Shown here: in pieces, positions 48,965 through 61,300 of the stretch | Layout: every line of letters starts with the position of its first letter | How positions within the stretch are numbered: position 1 is the first letter of the stretch | Assembly (NCBI GenBank): GCA_037576195.1 | Contig: CM075102.1 | Coordinates: forward strand, 19,030,745 to 19,094,744 | Reading direction: 5' to 3' | Origin: Phytoseiulus persimilis | Lineage: Eukaryota > Arthropoda > Arachnida > Mesostigmata > Phytoseiidae | Length of the DNA: 64,000 bases | The notes under the pieces: model-generated | What the model was told of the DNA's origin: nothing | Database searches by the model: none | Seen by the model: only the letters and a program-made list of their open reading frames with translations | Program-made: the position numbers and the translations under genes

Positions 48965-51900
48965 CTCTCTCTCTCTCGCTGCCGAACGAATCACAACTCA
49001 CGCGCGGATTCGATACTGAGAACTTCAGAGCGGACTGGCTCTTGTTTTGTCGTCGGTCGTGCTCGAACGTCAGTCAACGATTCCGCGCACTCAGATTTCT
49101 CTCTCCCTTGAAGCTTCTCGCGGGCGTGAAGGAGAAATCTACATGTGACTTGGGAGGTCTCATAGGAATGGAGGAAGGCTGGTACCAAAGTGCTCTCTGA
49201 GCCCATGAGGCAGGACGCTGAATCGGAGAATGGCGAATCCGATGATGGATCAGGAATCGTATAATGGATGGGTTGGCGTAGAGTGAGGATTGCGGCCGTT
49301 GTGGTGGGATCCTTGAGGAGAACTGGAGCGACAGATCCGATGCCTGATTTCCGCTGATCTCGCCGTATTGCTAAGTTGGCGCGCATTGTCTCCACATGTG
49401 TGCATCGAGTTTCACACATCCTCTTGAGTTACGATGGGGTCGAGGCTCCCCAAAACTCTGACCGACGCATACGGGGAATGTTTGTTCTGTCGAATTGTCG
49501 ACAAAATTTGAAATGCCCATGCGCTCCGGTGAATGACATAGCAGCTCGCGCTCGGATGCGGGAGGAAGCGACAGCCGAACGTTCGCATTCAGTTTTCGAT
49601 TCGGGGACCCATTTGATTCATTCGACGAACCTCTCATAGAACCGAAGACCCGAATAAATGGATTCTCCCGCAACTCCAAATTTGGAGAATTCCCCGAGTT
49701 CGAGCCTCTGTGGGTTCTTTGATCCATCGGAGGTTTCAACGACATTGTCCACGTCGAAGCGAAATTTTACAGATGAAGGAATCCAACCTTAATCGCTGCC
49801 GGAATTCGTCGCCCCGGGCCACTCCGTGTTCACGTTGCGGATGAAATAGTCGAATGTGATTAATTCTCTCGCTTCTTCGTTTCCTGTCATTCTCGAGGAA
49901 CGAATTGTGGAATAACTCTGTGTGGGAGCATGGACAGCACGTTTCCGGCGTTCCCTTTCATTTCGAAACCGGCTTTCAACGCGACACGAGTGTCCTTCAG
50001 GGGTGCGCTTGCTCGTGACCTTCTCCTTCTCCGTGGCGCTGGAGGCCTACGACCTGTTGGGCCTTGGAAATGACGTCTCATCGGATGCTCATTCGAGCGG
50101 AATTCTACGTCAGCTCTACTCTTCTGTGACGCCTCTTCAAAATGATTGCGACAAGAATATCTTCCGAGTGTTCTGGAGCAATGGCAAATGGCCTTTGCGT
50201 CGATTAAGGACACCAAGTACCATCTTCGGAGGCCCGGGGAGCCGTAGCAGCGCCTCGTATTGAGTCTGCTCTCGATTTCTCGTGATGGCCTCTCCAAAAA
50301 TGTCCGTTTCGAGCAGAATTTCAACTAAACGTGACATCTGCTCCTGAGAAATGATCGAAGAGCGAGAGCACGTGCGCTGCAGCACTCAGTCGGCGACCAG
50401 GGCACGGTGTGATCCGAAATTGAGTTTCAAAATGTTTGCTCAGCTAATCGAATCTCCTAATTTTGGCTTCGACTCCCACTAGCGAGTGGAATCAAAACCA
50501 ACAGCACCGAGCAAGAGAGAAACACGGACCTGCGTATCGCACTAGACGAGCTACAAGGTCGTCTGGTTGAGTGGAAACCTACAAATGTCAGGATCGATGA
50601 CCGATCAATTGATCATCTGAGTGTCGGGACGATTTCCGAAATCACGACCTACGGCCGAATCAGCGGTGTTCGACTCTTCGTACATCTTTTGGATCAGGTA
50701 CTTATCTGCGCTTGATTCAATTCCAAGGAAGGGAGAGAGAGTGAGAGTCCGCATGAAATCGTTTGGACACTCTTACGTGTACGGTTACACAGTTTCCGTG
50801 CGATGTGATGTCTGTGACGCCTCTTTTGAATCCGTTCCGCGATCGCCCGAATTCCCTGATGTCAGTGTGCCATCGGATGACATAGGCTGTATATGTTTTC
50901 CGCCAATTTTCCTTTCTGTCTCATCTCTAATGTTCATCACGGTGGTTGCTTATCTCCGCCTCAATCATCCTGCTACCTCTTTCTCTGATACGATTCCGAT
51001 TTCACTTCAAATCAGCTGACAACGGGCAGCAGCCATCTGCTTTTTGAGAGTTTCTCGGACTTCTCGATAGACGTTTGCGCATATCGACACTGATAGGAGG
51101 CAAGATAGAAAGCTTGTGTCTTTCTCCTCCTTTTCATTTTTGCTGGCCGTTTTCCGGTGTCCGTCAACGTTCGAAGCGTTCGTCCCGGGAACGTCGCAGA
51201 TGAAGAAGAAGGAGAGGCTTTTATTACGATGTCATCCCGAAGCCAAGCGATCATGTGGCTCGGAATCGTTGTGCGCGCACCGAAGGAACACAGAACGGAA
51301 TGGAGAAAGGGTCCGACATGGAACTAACCGACGACCGTCGACTTTTTCATCAATTTATCATCGGCGTAGAAAACGATGAACACCAGGCGAGCCGGCGAGA
51401 AGTTTGCCACACCGGAACCTATTTTACAGACCACCGTTCTGGATTTCACGTGCCTAGAGAACCACGTTGACGATCGCTCTCTTTGCCGTTCTCACGTTCG
51501 TTCACCCTCTCGATCTCTGCCCTAAATTGCGCTCAGCTCGATCGATTCTACCTCGCGAGATCCGCAATAGAATTCAGTGGGCTTGGAAACTGAAAAAATA
51601 GGGGAGAGGGCTAGAGCATAGGAGCTCGACAAATAGCCGGTAATCCGTTTATTCCGGAGCACCGTCAAAGCTTGGGAGAATTCGAAACGATATGGTAACG
51701 ATCGTTCCGAAGAATCTACAAGCCAGAAATCCTCAAGGTTTTGTGGCTCCCGTGAATCGAACTCTCGATTCGAGTTGCATTCGGTGGTTACGAAAGAGCG
51801 ATTCTGCAGAGTTTGGAGCGAGACATTATGCAAGTGAGTGAAACAGTTCTTATGAAGTTCGTGTTCTACAGGTCGAATCGATTTTAGAAGCATTTCGCGA

Positions 51901-54900
51901 AAGTTTGGCAGAGTGTCGCTTACTTCAAACTGGCCTTCAAGAGCTAAATAGTTTAGCGGAGCTGCTATTGACTCATGAATCGCTCGACGAAATAGAAAGT
52001 CACACAATTCAGCAACGATTCTTCTCTTCGAATCGCTCCTGAAATCATCCACATCTTCTCGAAAATCACCGGTTCTAGGGGAGCGCAATCACAAACGGAA
52101 ACTGCCCACTTGTTTGGAATTCCGGCTTTGACCATCATTCTGCAACACTTCGTCGTTTGGAAATAAGCGATTCCACTTGATTTGCAACGAATTTGAAAAC
52201 TTTCACTAGCTCGGGCGTCGTTATTTCAAACGATGGCCACGAAGGCTCAGCTCATTAGCTTCGGAAGAGAGAAATCAGATCCTGGAACAAACATAATGCA
52301 ATTTCGGGGTACGCCGCGAAGGTATTAACTTCCTCGCACCCTTATCAAGCGAGCGAGCCAATTAGGGGAGGTGCTGATGCCTCGGAAGTCGATTTCTAAT
52401 GACCGAAGATTCTTGCCAAACTTCCTCCACGAACCTATTGGTATCTCAATGTCCTTGATTGAACTTCGAACCCGGGTCAAGTGGTTAAAGCTGAACCTCG
52501 TGAAATCAGGAATGAAATGGGGCCTGATTGAGACTCATCGTCGAGCTATGTATGGATCGGCTCGCCCCATTTGGAAGAGATGGAAGCGCCCTGCGGAAGA
52601 CTTGGCTTAGATTCGGGCGAGAACAATGAGCAGAGCCGCAAAACTGTCGAAGATCCCGAAACGGTTTTCAGATGATTGGGATTAGCTGGGACTGCGGTTC
52701 GTTCTGCTGATCGATGGCTCGGTAAACGTTCCGAGCAAAGGTCACTCGTCCCGAGGCAGAAAGGAAAACACTGTCTTCGAACCGTGATCTACGTCGCCCG
52801 GAGAAGGAACGAAAAGCCGGGTCATTCGATCTGTATGCTTCAAATGTCCATTGCTTGATTTACCGTCTTTTCAGATTCCGGCGATGTCGATTCCCCCAAA
52901 CGGAGCCACACTGAAATTCGTATTTTCTCGAGCGGAGCCAAGTAACAGACTTCAACTGAAGAAATTATTTAGCCACTCCATTCCCCTCAGTGTCAACATT
53001 CAGATGATCCCATGAGCGCACATCGTCGGTCAGTTTCTGGTTGGGGCTATGAAACGAGATGCTCGCTCTTTCGAGCCTCGAAACGCTCCGGAGCCATTCG
53101 ATATTCCGGGGAGATTCTCCAATGTTGGCTTTACTGACAATTTGGTTGGTCGCCCTTCCCCTCAGAATGTCTCGTCGCCAGGAAACATGTGAAAGAAAAT
53201 TCGCGGACCGTTCAAGCGTCTTCTGCAACAACGGGAACTTCAGTGTGGAGTTGAGATGTGTCTTGCGTTGGATAGGTTGAGGCACACGATAGGAAACTTC
53301 ACGGTCATGGGAGGGAACCAGGGACTAGACGCCAGACTCAATCGAATCTCCAAAGATCTTAGTTATCTCCAAAAACACGAATTCTCTCCGGCGCTCTGCG
53401 ACCAGGCTCTCCTTCATTGACTTCCACTGCCGTATCTGCCGTTCCACTGCCGTTGACCGTCATCTGTTTTTTGATACGTTGAGCTCGAAGAATCCCAGGA
53501 GGTATCACAGATAGACAAAACTGACGGAAGCTCTCCGAGTCAGAGGGACATGTCGGAGAGAGTCACTACCGAAGAAACATGAGGTCTTAACCAAGTAATA
53601 AAGTTGAAAGAAGGAATTGTCTCCTGAGTCCTGTTCTTCCTACGACAGATACATGAGTTTGATGGAACGTTCCGTCACATACGTTGACACCACGAAGAGG
53701 CACGACGAACTTCTGGTCACAGCCAGGCTTCGCGCCTTCAGGCGATATGGAGACGCTATACTGTTGCCAGTGGAGTCGACCGCTCCATGGCCTCTTGAAT
53801 AGCCCTCAACCACTTCGGGCTCCGGGACATTGCGAAAGGTTTCGTCGCAGACAGATATGCCCTGAATCTGCGTAGAGTCCACCATCGTTCCCCGTCCCTG
53901 CGCTAAAAATGAAAGTTGTGAGCATGGAAACGGCACGAAAATGTCTTTCAGGCCTTGGGTGCCAGGCCTAGTGAAAAATCTCGAAGGATGATGGTGGTTA
54001 TCCCGCTCAAGTTATCCAGCATTTTTGTCGGCGGGAATGTGATACACTTTGGTTTTCCCTAACTGGTACTTTTCGGGTACCACCGCTTAACCAGCGTTAA
54101 TGAGAGCAGAACTCGGTGACGAGAACCCCTGAATGAACTTCTCTCTATGGCGGGACAAAAAATATAACTTTTTGCAGCCTGATTTTCTTGGTTGGTGCTC
54201 CCCAACTGGTACTTTTCCTCTACAGAGATATCACCGAGATATGAAGGCACTGAAGGGTCGTTGATAGCTTGGAAGACTTTCCCTGTCTATGACGCGGGCC
54301 ATAGACGACTCGTAAAGGATGATTGGATATTATGGGAAATTCACGGCTATGAACTACAGCGGCACGGACTTGCCAGTCTCCAGCTGTAGTTGTGCCGTGG
54401 CGAGGTATTCGGGTACCTGCCCGATACAAAAACGTTCGCTTAGAGATGATGTGAGAATTTCGCAGCTCATAGCGGACATACTTTTGGCGGAGAAACTGCT
54501 GTCATCCGCGGTTTTCAGCCGCGGCTCTCGAACGAGGGTTTGAGCTGACAGTTGGCACACCACAATGTGGAGGATCTCTCAAGCCATCGAAGAGCCGAGC
54601 CTAGCCCAGACTTCGATATGGTCTTTGTCGAATGAGGATCACTGTTTTCGCTAAGATACATTGCCGTTTACGATCGCAAGGTTGTTGTTGAGCTTAAACT
54701 GAGCGGCTCCAGGACCTAACCTCTACATCATCTGCTGCCACATGATTCAAGCCTTCTGTCAATACCTTCGGAAGAATTCATTTCTGAGTTGAGGCGATTG
54801 CGGGCCTCCAGTCTATTTCCATTGTTCCCGAATATTCTGTAGTCTCCGACCTTGGGTACTAGTCCAATGGGAATCTTTCGCATCAGACCCTGTGAGAAAG

Positions 54901-54958
54901 AAGGTTCCGATCAGCATGGAGCCTACGCGGCGCGAGACACCAAAGGATCGAGACTGCT

Positions 54959-55258
54959 TCAAATGAAGCCGGAATGTCCAAACTCCCGTCCTGGAATGTG
55001 ACTTGATGAGGTCGCTGAGATCAATCGCAGAGAAAAACTAGCCCGAGGCTTCTGCACTGTGGAAACTGCGACTCGTTTAGAACGAATCGCAACCTCGCCA
55101 CAGCCGAGAGACCTGATAAAAGAGGAACGAAGTACCATGAACCATGCGCCTTCATGCGCCGTCACGATCCCCAAATACGAGTCAGTTGGGATTCCGAGCT
55201 CTGCGAGAATCGTGACGAGCTCCCGTAGCCAGCCACCAGAAGCTCCATGGCATTCCAT
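54959..55258 (-). CDS. Possible unrecognised protein, 99 residues
   Basis: The frame is open from about 55321 and has its first ATG at 55258 (MECHGASGGWLREL). Its core reads LVTILAELGIPTDSYLGIVT and then AHEGAWFMVL, an alternation of helix and strand with C/G-biased third positions. An acidic run (SDSTDDEES) precedes it. The order helix, then GIVT, then an aromatic strand loosely recalls the late part of some restriction-like nuclease folds, but no catalytic residues can be assigned, so this is only a hint. A pyrimidine-rich tract lies upstream without a well-placed AG. The opposite strand is open for 135 codons, which is the main reason for doubt. Confidence 0.25.
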   Translation of the reverse strand: MECHGASGGWLRELVTILAELGIPTDSYLGIVTAHEGAWFMVLRSSFIRSLGCGEVAIRSKRVAVSTVQKPRASFSLRLISATSSSHIPGREFGHSGFI

Positions 55259-55321
55259 GACACGCTCCGTACAGAAGTTAATTTTCAACGGAATACTTTC
55301 TTCATCATCCGTCGAATCAGA

Positions 55322-58300
55322 TCAGGAAGGATGCGAGATAGTGGGGGGATTAGAAACATATTCCTCAGGAGCTGTTTACGGCCAAGGGCCGGAGCCCGAA
55401 CTCGCAATCATTATTTCTCCATCGAGTCGGTCATGCTCTGGGTGTCGATGCAGGATTGATGGATAACGCTCAGGAGCACGGCTCCTGAAACAGGCAGACA
55501 TGACTCTCACTGACACCGCCTTTATACCCTATATAGAATATAGTACATGAGCCTTCCTATGAATCATTCGCTGCGAATCTCGACGCCTGTCGTCGGGATT
55601 CCGCCAGCTTCCGTTGGAGAAGCGGGTCGATCGATCCATCAGACACAGCCGGGCGGAAAATCGTGCCGCTCGGGAGCGAATCTGACAACAATGTTTATTC
55701 TACCACCGCGCCACCCGCCGTAGCTGCCAGTTGGTCGATAACGCATCCGATCTCTCGGATCGTCGGTGCCTTTGCTTTTCGGTTGGCTACGAGGTGGAAC
55801 CGCAGACGGGAGAGAGAGAGTCGCATCTTCTGCTTCGATTTCTTCCTCATGAAAACGTCGGTGCACCCCGCTGCGCGGTCGTTGTGTACGCTGTCGGTGT
55901 TGTCATCGTGATCAGTCACTGCGATCTTAACGACGTGACCAAATAGTGTCTTCGTGACACTCGAAAAAAGCGTTTTCCATGATTCGCGCGTACGGCTGCG
56001 TCGGACATATCGGCAGTTGCCTGACGGGACCGCTACGACGACGCGCGTCGCAGCTCGTCCTAGCTTCTTCGCTGCCGTCTCTGGTGCCGCTGCTTCATGG
56101 CGTCGACGAGGTCCGCGTCGCTTCGTGATAACGACAACCGCTTATTAACGGAACCCGAGTCCAGCCAACGGAACGTGGAGAAAATGTAACAATTACCTCC
56201 AATGTCTTTAGGAGTCACGTCTCGTAAGCTGTTTTTTTTCGGGTCGATTTTCCCTGGCCGTGGCTCGTAGCTGTGGTCGTGACTCCTTCCACGGAAAGCT
56301 TTCTGAGCTGTGTTACACATTGAGCCCAGTTTTCATCATGGACCAGATCCAATTGGGTGCGTGTCACTTCATTGCACGCATTTCTAGCTTAATGATTCAT
56401 GAAACTTCCAATCACATCTGAAAAGTTCGGATGTCAGGTTATTGAATGTGTGCCCGTGTGCTCTCCAAGATGGAAAGGATGAATTCGAGGACGAGATAGT
56501 CTGGAACATACCGACGTCCAATCACCTCGGAATCGGCTACAGACACTTCTCAGCCGCGTCTGTTAATCCACGAGCTTCACCATCACGGATAATGGTTTCC
56601 AGACAATAATGAACTCGGAGTTCCCTCTATCTCTCTGACAATCAATACATGGAAATCCAGGATCGAATTCCATTTGTGCAGAAGCCTTGTCTGGAGGTTT
56701 TTGGAAATGTCGGAACATGCCTGGACATGTTCTCACGGGGCTCGTGGACAACGAGATGGCTAGTTCGACCCAACAAACATAGAATGGTCGCCTTCAGCAT
56801 CTCTGCAGCCAAGAGATGAGATGAAGCTTCGTCGGTATGCAGGACACATATCGTGATGTTTCACCGATTCCACAAACTGTTCCTATCTGTTATTCTGCGC
56901 CTGCATTCAACTCTCCTCTGATCCCTGAGATGAATTTCGATGAGGATATCGCCTGCTTCGGAGAGCGAATGATCACTCAGGATGCGAAAATCCGATGCGT
57001 CTCACCTCGAAATTATTCGATCATAACATTTTGTGTACCTTCCGAATCTGAGCGACAGCAAGACACTCGAATGAGTTCAACAAACCGAGCTGGCAGAAAT
57101 TACAGTTTTTTTTTTCGAAAGGCCCATCCTACTCGCGGAAATTTCATCTGAGTAAGCATACAATGACGAGGATGATTGCCGGTCGCTCCCGGGTGGAGTC
57201 GAGGGTGGACTCTCGACTGAGCATACAGGTTTCCACATATAGTCTCTCTCTTTTCCCTCGGGAAGCAAGGAGCCGCGTTTCCTTTCCGCAACGCATGTTC
57301 TTCGCTCATCCGGCGCCTGGGTGGAAAATTACGTCATCATCGTTTGCGAACCCCCGCATGCTCTGTTCCCGTTCTCTCATATTCAAGATGTCACCCTGAA
57401 GCAGCGGTTCTGAAGCATCGCAAACACCAGGAGGGATGTCTCGACCTAGTCTCGATGACTTTCGAGCGCCGGAGGAATATACTTCACCACGTTGTGAAAA
57501 TAAACTTGATGGCCAAGAGACGTCCGCAATAAAATACACGACCGATGATAGTACATTTTTCTCCCATTTACCGTTCGAGTCAGGATGGTCAATGCCCAGC
57601 TTTGTTCATACGGATCCATGTAATCATCATGCGTCGTTTTTCAAGTTTGGAACATGTGGCTGATTCGCAGGTCGCCGGCGTCGGTCGGGTATCAGTTGCT
57701 ATTCAACTCTCGGCTGAGGACCGGTGGAAAATCGGAGTCCAAACAGAAATAACAGGAGTTTTGGCAACAATCCGCAGGCAAGCGAAGTCGGAAGCCAGCT
57801 CAGAGCCCCCTTTGAATTTTTGATATGAAGATATCCCTTCCTCCACCGATATTTTGCTTGGGAAACTTGGAAGAAGGCCTCTTATAGGAGAGAGAGATCG
57901 CAACAAGAGCAAGCAGGAAAAGGAAATTCGGAGAAATTCCATCACCGCCATCTGATGCTCCAGTTCTTATCAGCATTGTGTCTGTGAGCAGTCGCTTCGG
58001 GTTGGAGAAAGTTGATAACGACGTGCCAGAGAAATTGTGGAGTCTCTTTTGGCCGAAGAAGTGTTGTCGCTCCCGAAGTCCAAGTATCAAGAGGACGATT
58101 TTCACGCTCAAGTCGGAAAGTTTCGTTGGGGTACGGTGGGGGAAGGCTCGGAATGGCTTTCATGGTAACAGTTCTCTCGCAAGCTGTGACGGAAGTGTTC
58201 CTGAGCTCGCTCGGCCCTGGTACTAGAGAGCCATGTTCACAACACAGCCAGATGAGTCCCGCTTTTAAATTACGACGCGATCTGGCGAGCACGGCGAGTA

Positions 58301-61300
58301 AACATTAAAAGAAGTGGTGGACTGCTCCGTCCCACGAGTATTTGCCGCTGAACCAATGCTATGGAAATACCCAACATCCAGAGACATGACAGCCTGAAAC
58401 TCGGATTCGGGCCTCACTCCCCCATAGAGGGCTCGCTCCCTATCGACCATTTCTGAATGCGTCCATGTTCGCAAGAAAACACGCTTGTTCGACAAGAACG
58501 GAAACCATTCTCGCAGAAGCCGGGCGATTGACCTGCAAGCTGCGCTTCGAGCTCCTACTTGAGACAACGTCATGGCTAAGATGGCTGGATGGCCGATCAA
58601 TTTCGAGGCGCTTCGGAGAGGTGAAATGTGATAGATATCTGAAAAAGCGGGGGAGCTGGTTAACATTCGCTTTGACCCATCTCAGAAGCCCTGTAGCACA
58701 GATACCTAATGATGGTCCATAGGTTGTTTGTGGGAATAATCCGGCCTCTCAAGAGGGACCTTTCAATTTCCATCATCTCCATGTTCCAGCAAAGCTACTC
58801 CAGGGAGACTCCGAGAAAAACTGTGCCGGACAGCCTAGACCCCTTCTTTTGCACGCTGGACACGAACTCCTCATGAAGAATAAGCTGTCAAGTCATCACA
58901 AACATTCGTATTGCAATTCTGTCCTCAAAATCAATGAATGAAACGATTTCGTGAACACTCTGAAGTAGCTCAGGTGTCCATCGTACCAGAAAGTTCCGGA
59001 ACCCCTGCTCCGAACGCTCTAGTAGTAATCTGCGTTGAGAGTCCTCGACCCGCAAGGGTTACATCACAGACGTGGAGAGACTGGATTAGTTCGTTGCACA
59101 ACGAGAGATGTGATGCGCCCCGGATGGCAGCCGACTATGTCAATAAGAGTTAGCCAGAGTTCGCTCATAATGTCCTCCACAATCAACGAGATTCGATCTG
59201 CGAATCATCAGAGGCCTCCACGATCCACAACTAGGCTCCCAGACCCTGCCTCGAATGATTCCAGTTTCTGAGCAATTCGCACTCTCTATTCCTTCCAATG
59301 TTCCATTCGGATCAAAATCTACGCAGCACAGAGATCGCAGAGTTCCCTTCGTCGACCGTGTCAGGACGTGGAGGTCAGATTGGACTCTCGCAATACCGTC
59401 AGTGGACAATTTCGAAACCTCATGAAAGGACCTCACAGAAAACCCATCCCGCCGTCTGACCTTTGGCGGATGACTTCAAGAGCGGGTCTCTCGTCCGGAG
59501 ACTGGCCACGTGTTGGAGACCCTCCACTCGTTCATGGGGCCCGCAGGAAATCCATAGCCTCCCTTGGGTTGACAACTAGGGACGTTCCTTTAGTGAACGA
59601 GCGAATCTGATAGAGCGTTGGAGAGCGTATCTACAAATCCGCAGGTTGGAAGGAGTCAGAATAATTCGTTGATGAAGTTCCTTGACGATTCGATGTGTGC
59701 CGGATGACGGACGTGCAACAGTGGGCTCCTTGCATGATTCATCGCTACGAAATATTTTGCTGTATCGAGCGTGAACATACATAGACTGGGCTCTGGATAC
59801 TGGTAGGGTGCTTCTCAAACTAGGAGAGACCAATTTTCGGGAGGAACAAATGCGAAAAATGCCTCGTCGTCGCGTTCTTACTCGGGAAGAATCATCGAGA
59901 CTCCCGAAGATTTTTCGAATTTCGGAACGTCCATCCACGCATTCCGACCGGATGCGAGATCGTCTGTCACTGCAGTTCCCCGGTGCCTCGGGTAGAGACG
60001 ACTCCGTGAGCGGACTTGTTTAAGATGCCTTACACGAGCCCAAAGCCCTGAGCGGCAGAGGTCCTCAACGATTGTCGTCTACCCTCAGACTCAGCGTTGT
60101 CGCTCGTTGGCAGAAAAACGACCGCCGAACAGCGAAACATTTTTCAATCGCTATCTGAGGCCTTCAACTGCCGCAGGCAGCTGGACGAACTATTTTCAGT
60201 CACGGCATGCCCTGATTCGATTCGCCTCCGAGGAGCGGGGCCCTCTATACTCATATCCTAAACATCTCAATGGATAGATGCCGCCCGAACAATTAGCAGC
60301 GGGTACTCAAACGGAGTTGGATGGACAACCTTGGAGTAGGAATAGAATCGCTTGCCGGACTCCGGGAGCTTGTTCGTCGGAGCCTAAGCCTCTATTGGAA
60401 GGAAACTCAATTTTCAAAGCACGACGGAATCAATTGAACACCACCGGAGAAAACGCCTCCAGCCATCTCTATGCAAAGCCTTGATCGTAAGGAGAGTCTT
60501 TAAGGGTTCAAAGGGTCTTCAAGGGGTTTCGTAGGAGTTTCGAGGAGTTTGGAGGAAGCCATAAGGAGTTCGAACTAAAGAAGCTCCACGGGTGGACCCG
60601 CGGCTCGCAGCGGCCCACGTGAGAATCCCCTCAAAGCTTCCATGAGGTCACGCAGACTTCGGGCGGGACCGTGAGAACTCCGAAGCTCGCTCAATGTCTT
60701 TCTCTAATATGCACAAGAGTACCCGGAAGACGCCACGCGGGGTTTCAGCGCGTTCGACAGAAGAGGCCCAATGGTGAAGAAAATCACTTTCAGGAGTGTG
60801 GAGGCGTCGGTTGACAGCACCACGACCCGAACATGTTGGAGCTGGCAAGGGGGCACGTTGAATTTCCGTGAATATTTAACGCCTCCCAAGCTCACCTGCT
60901 TTTTGAACAAACTTTTCAGCTCTGATGTACACCCTGGAACGCGGTTTAGCAGTCCATTATCGACGGCGATACCCCGCGGCACATTCAACAGCCGCGGAGC
61001 GAGACAAGAATATCCAAGCGAGCTGTTCGAGTTTTATCAAAAAGACGGAAATAGCTCCGAGATAAAATGAGCACGAGCGGACGAGGATCAGAAACAAATT
61101 CCTTTCTGTGTCAAATTATCTCGAACAGTTCCCGGAGTATGTTTTCCAGCTCGGCTCCCACGAAACGTGTTGGAAGCATGGGAATGTTTCGCAGTCAACT
61201 CGGAGGACTTCCCGTCTCATCGTGTGAGTGATAAAGGCGGCCGAGCTGTTCGAAAGAACGCTGAATGGTCTCGTTCCGTTAACCGGTTCCTCGAAGTCGG

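Larger units (their letters stand above)
44838..54956. other. No supported gene
   Basis: Many short frames overlap on both strands, with a dense cluster at 44803-45172 where most frames are open. None is recognisable. A good acceptor (TCTTTTCAG at about 52875) is followed by 47 open codons starting IPAMSIPPNG, without a partner. A G12 homopolymer is at 45479-45490 and a small hairpin at 48941-48964. Confidence 0.45.

Noticed and set aside
48930-48970. tRNA T-arm-like hairpin around GGGTCGAACCC
   Set aside because: The loop lacks the GGTTCGANNCC B box, and no acceptor, D or anticodon arms can be built on either strand.
55511-55527. TATAAAG with TCAGTG on the minus strand
   Set aside because: Spacing is 15 bases, half of what a core promoter needs.
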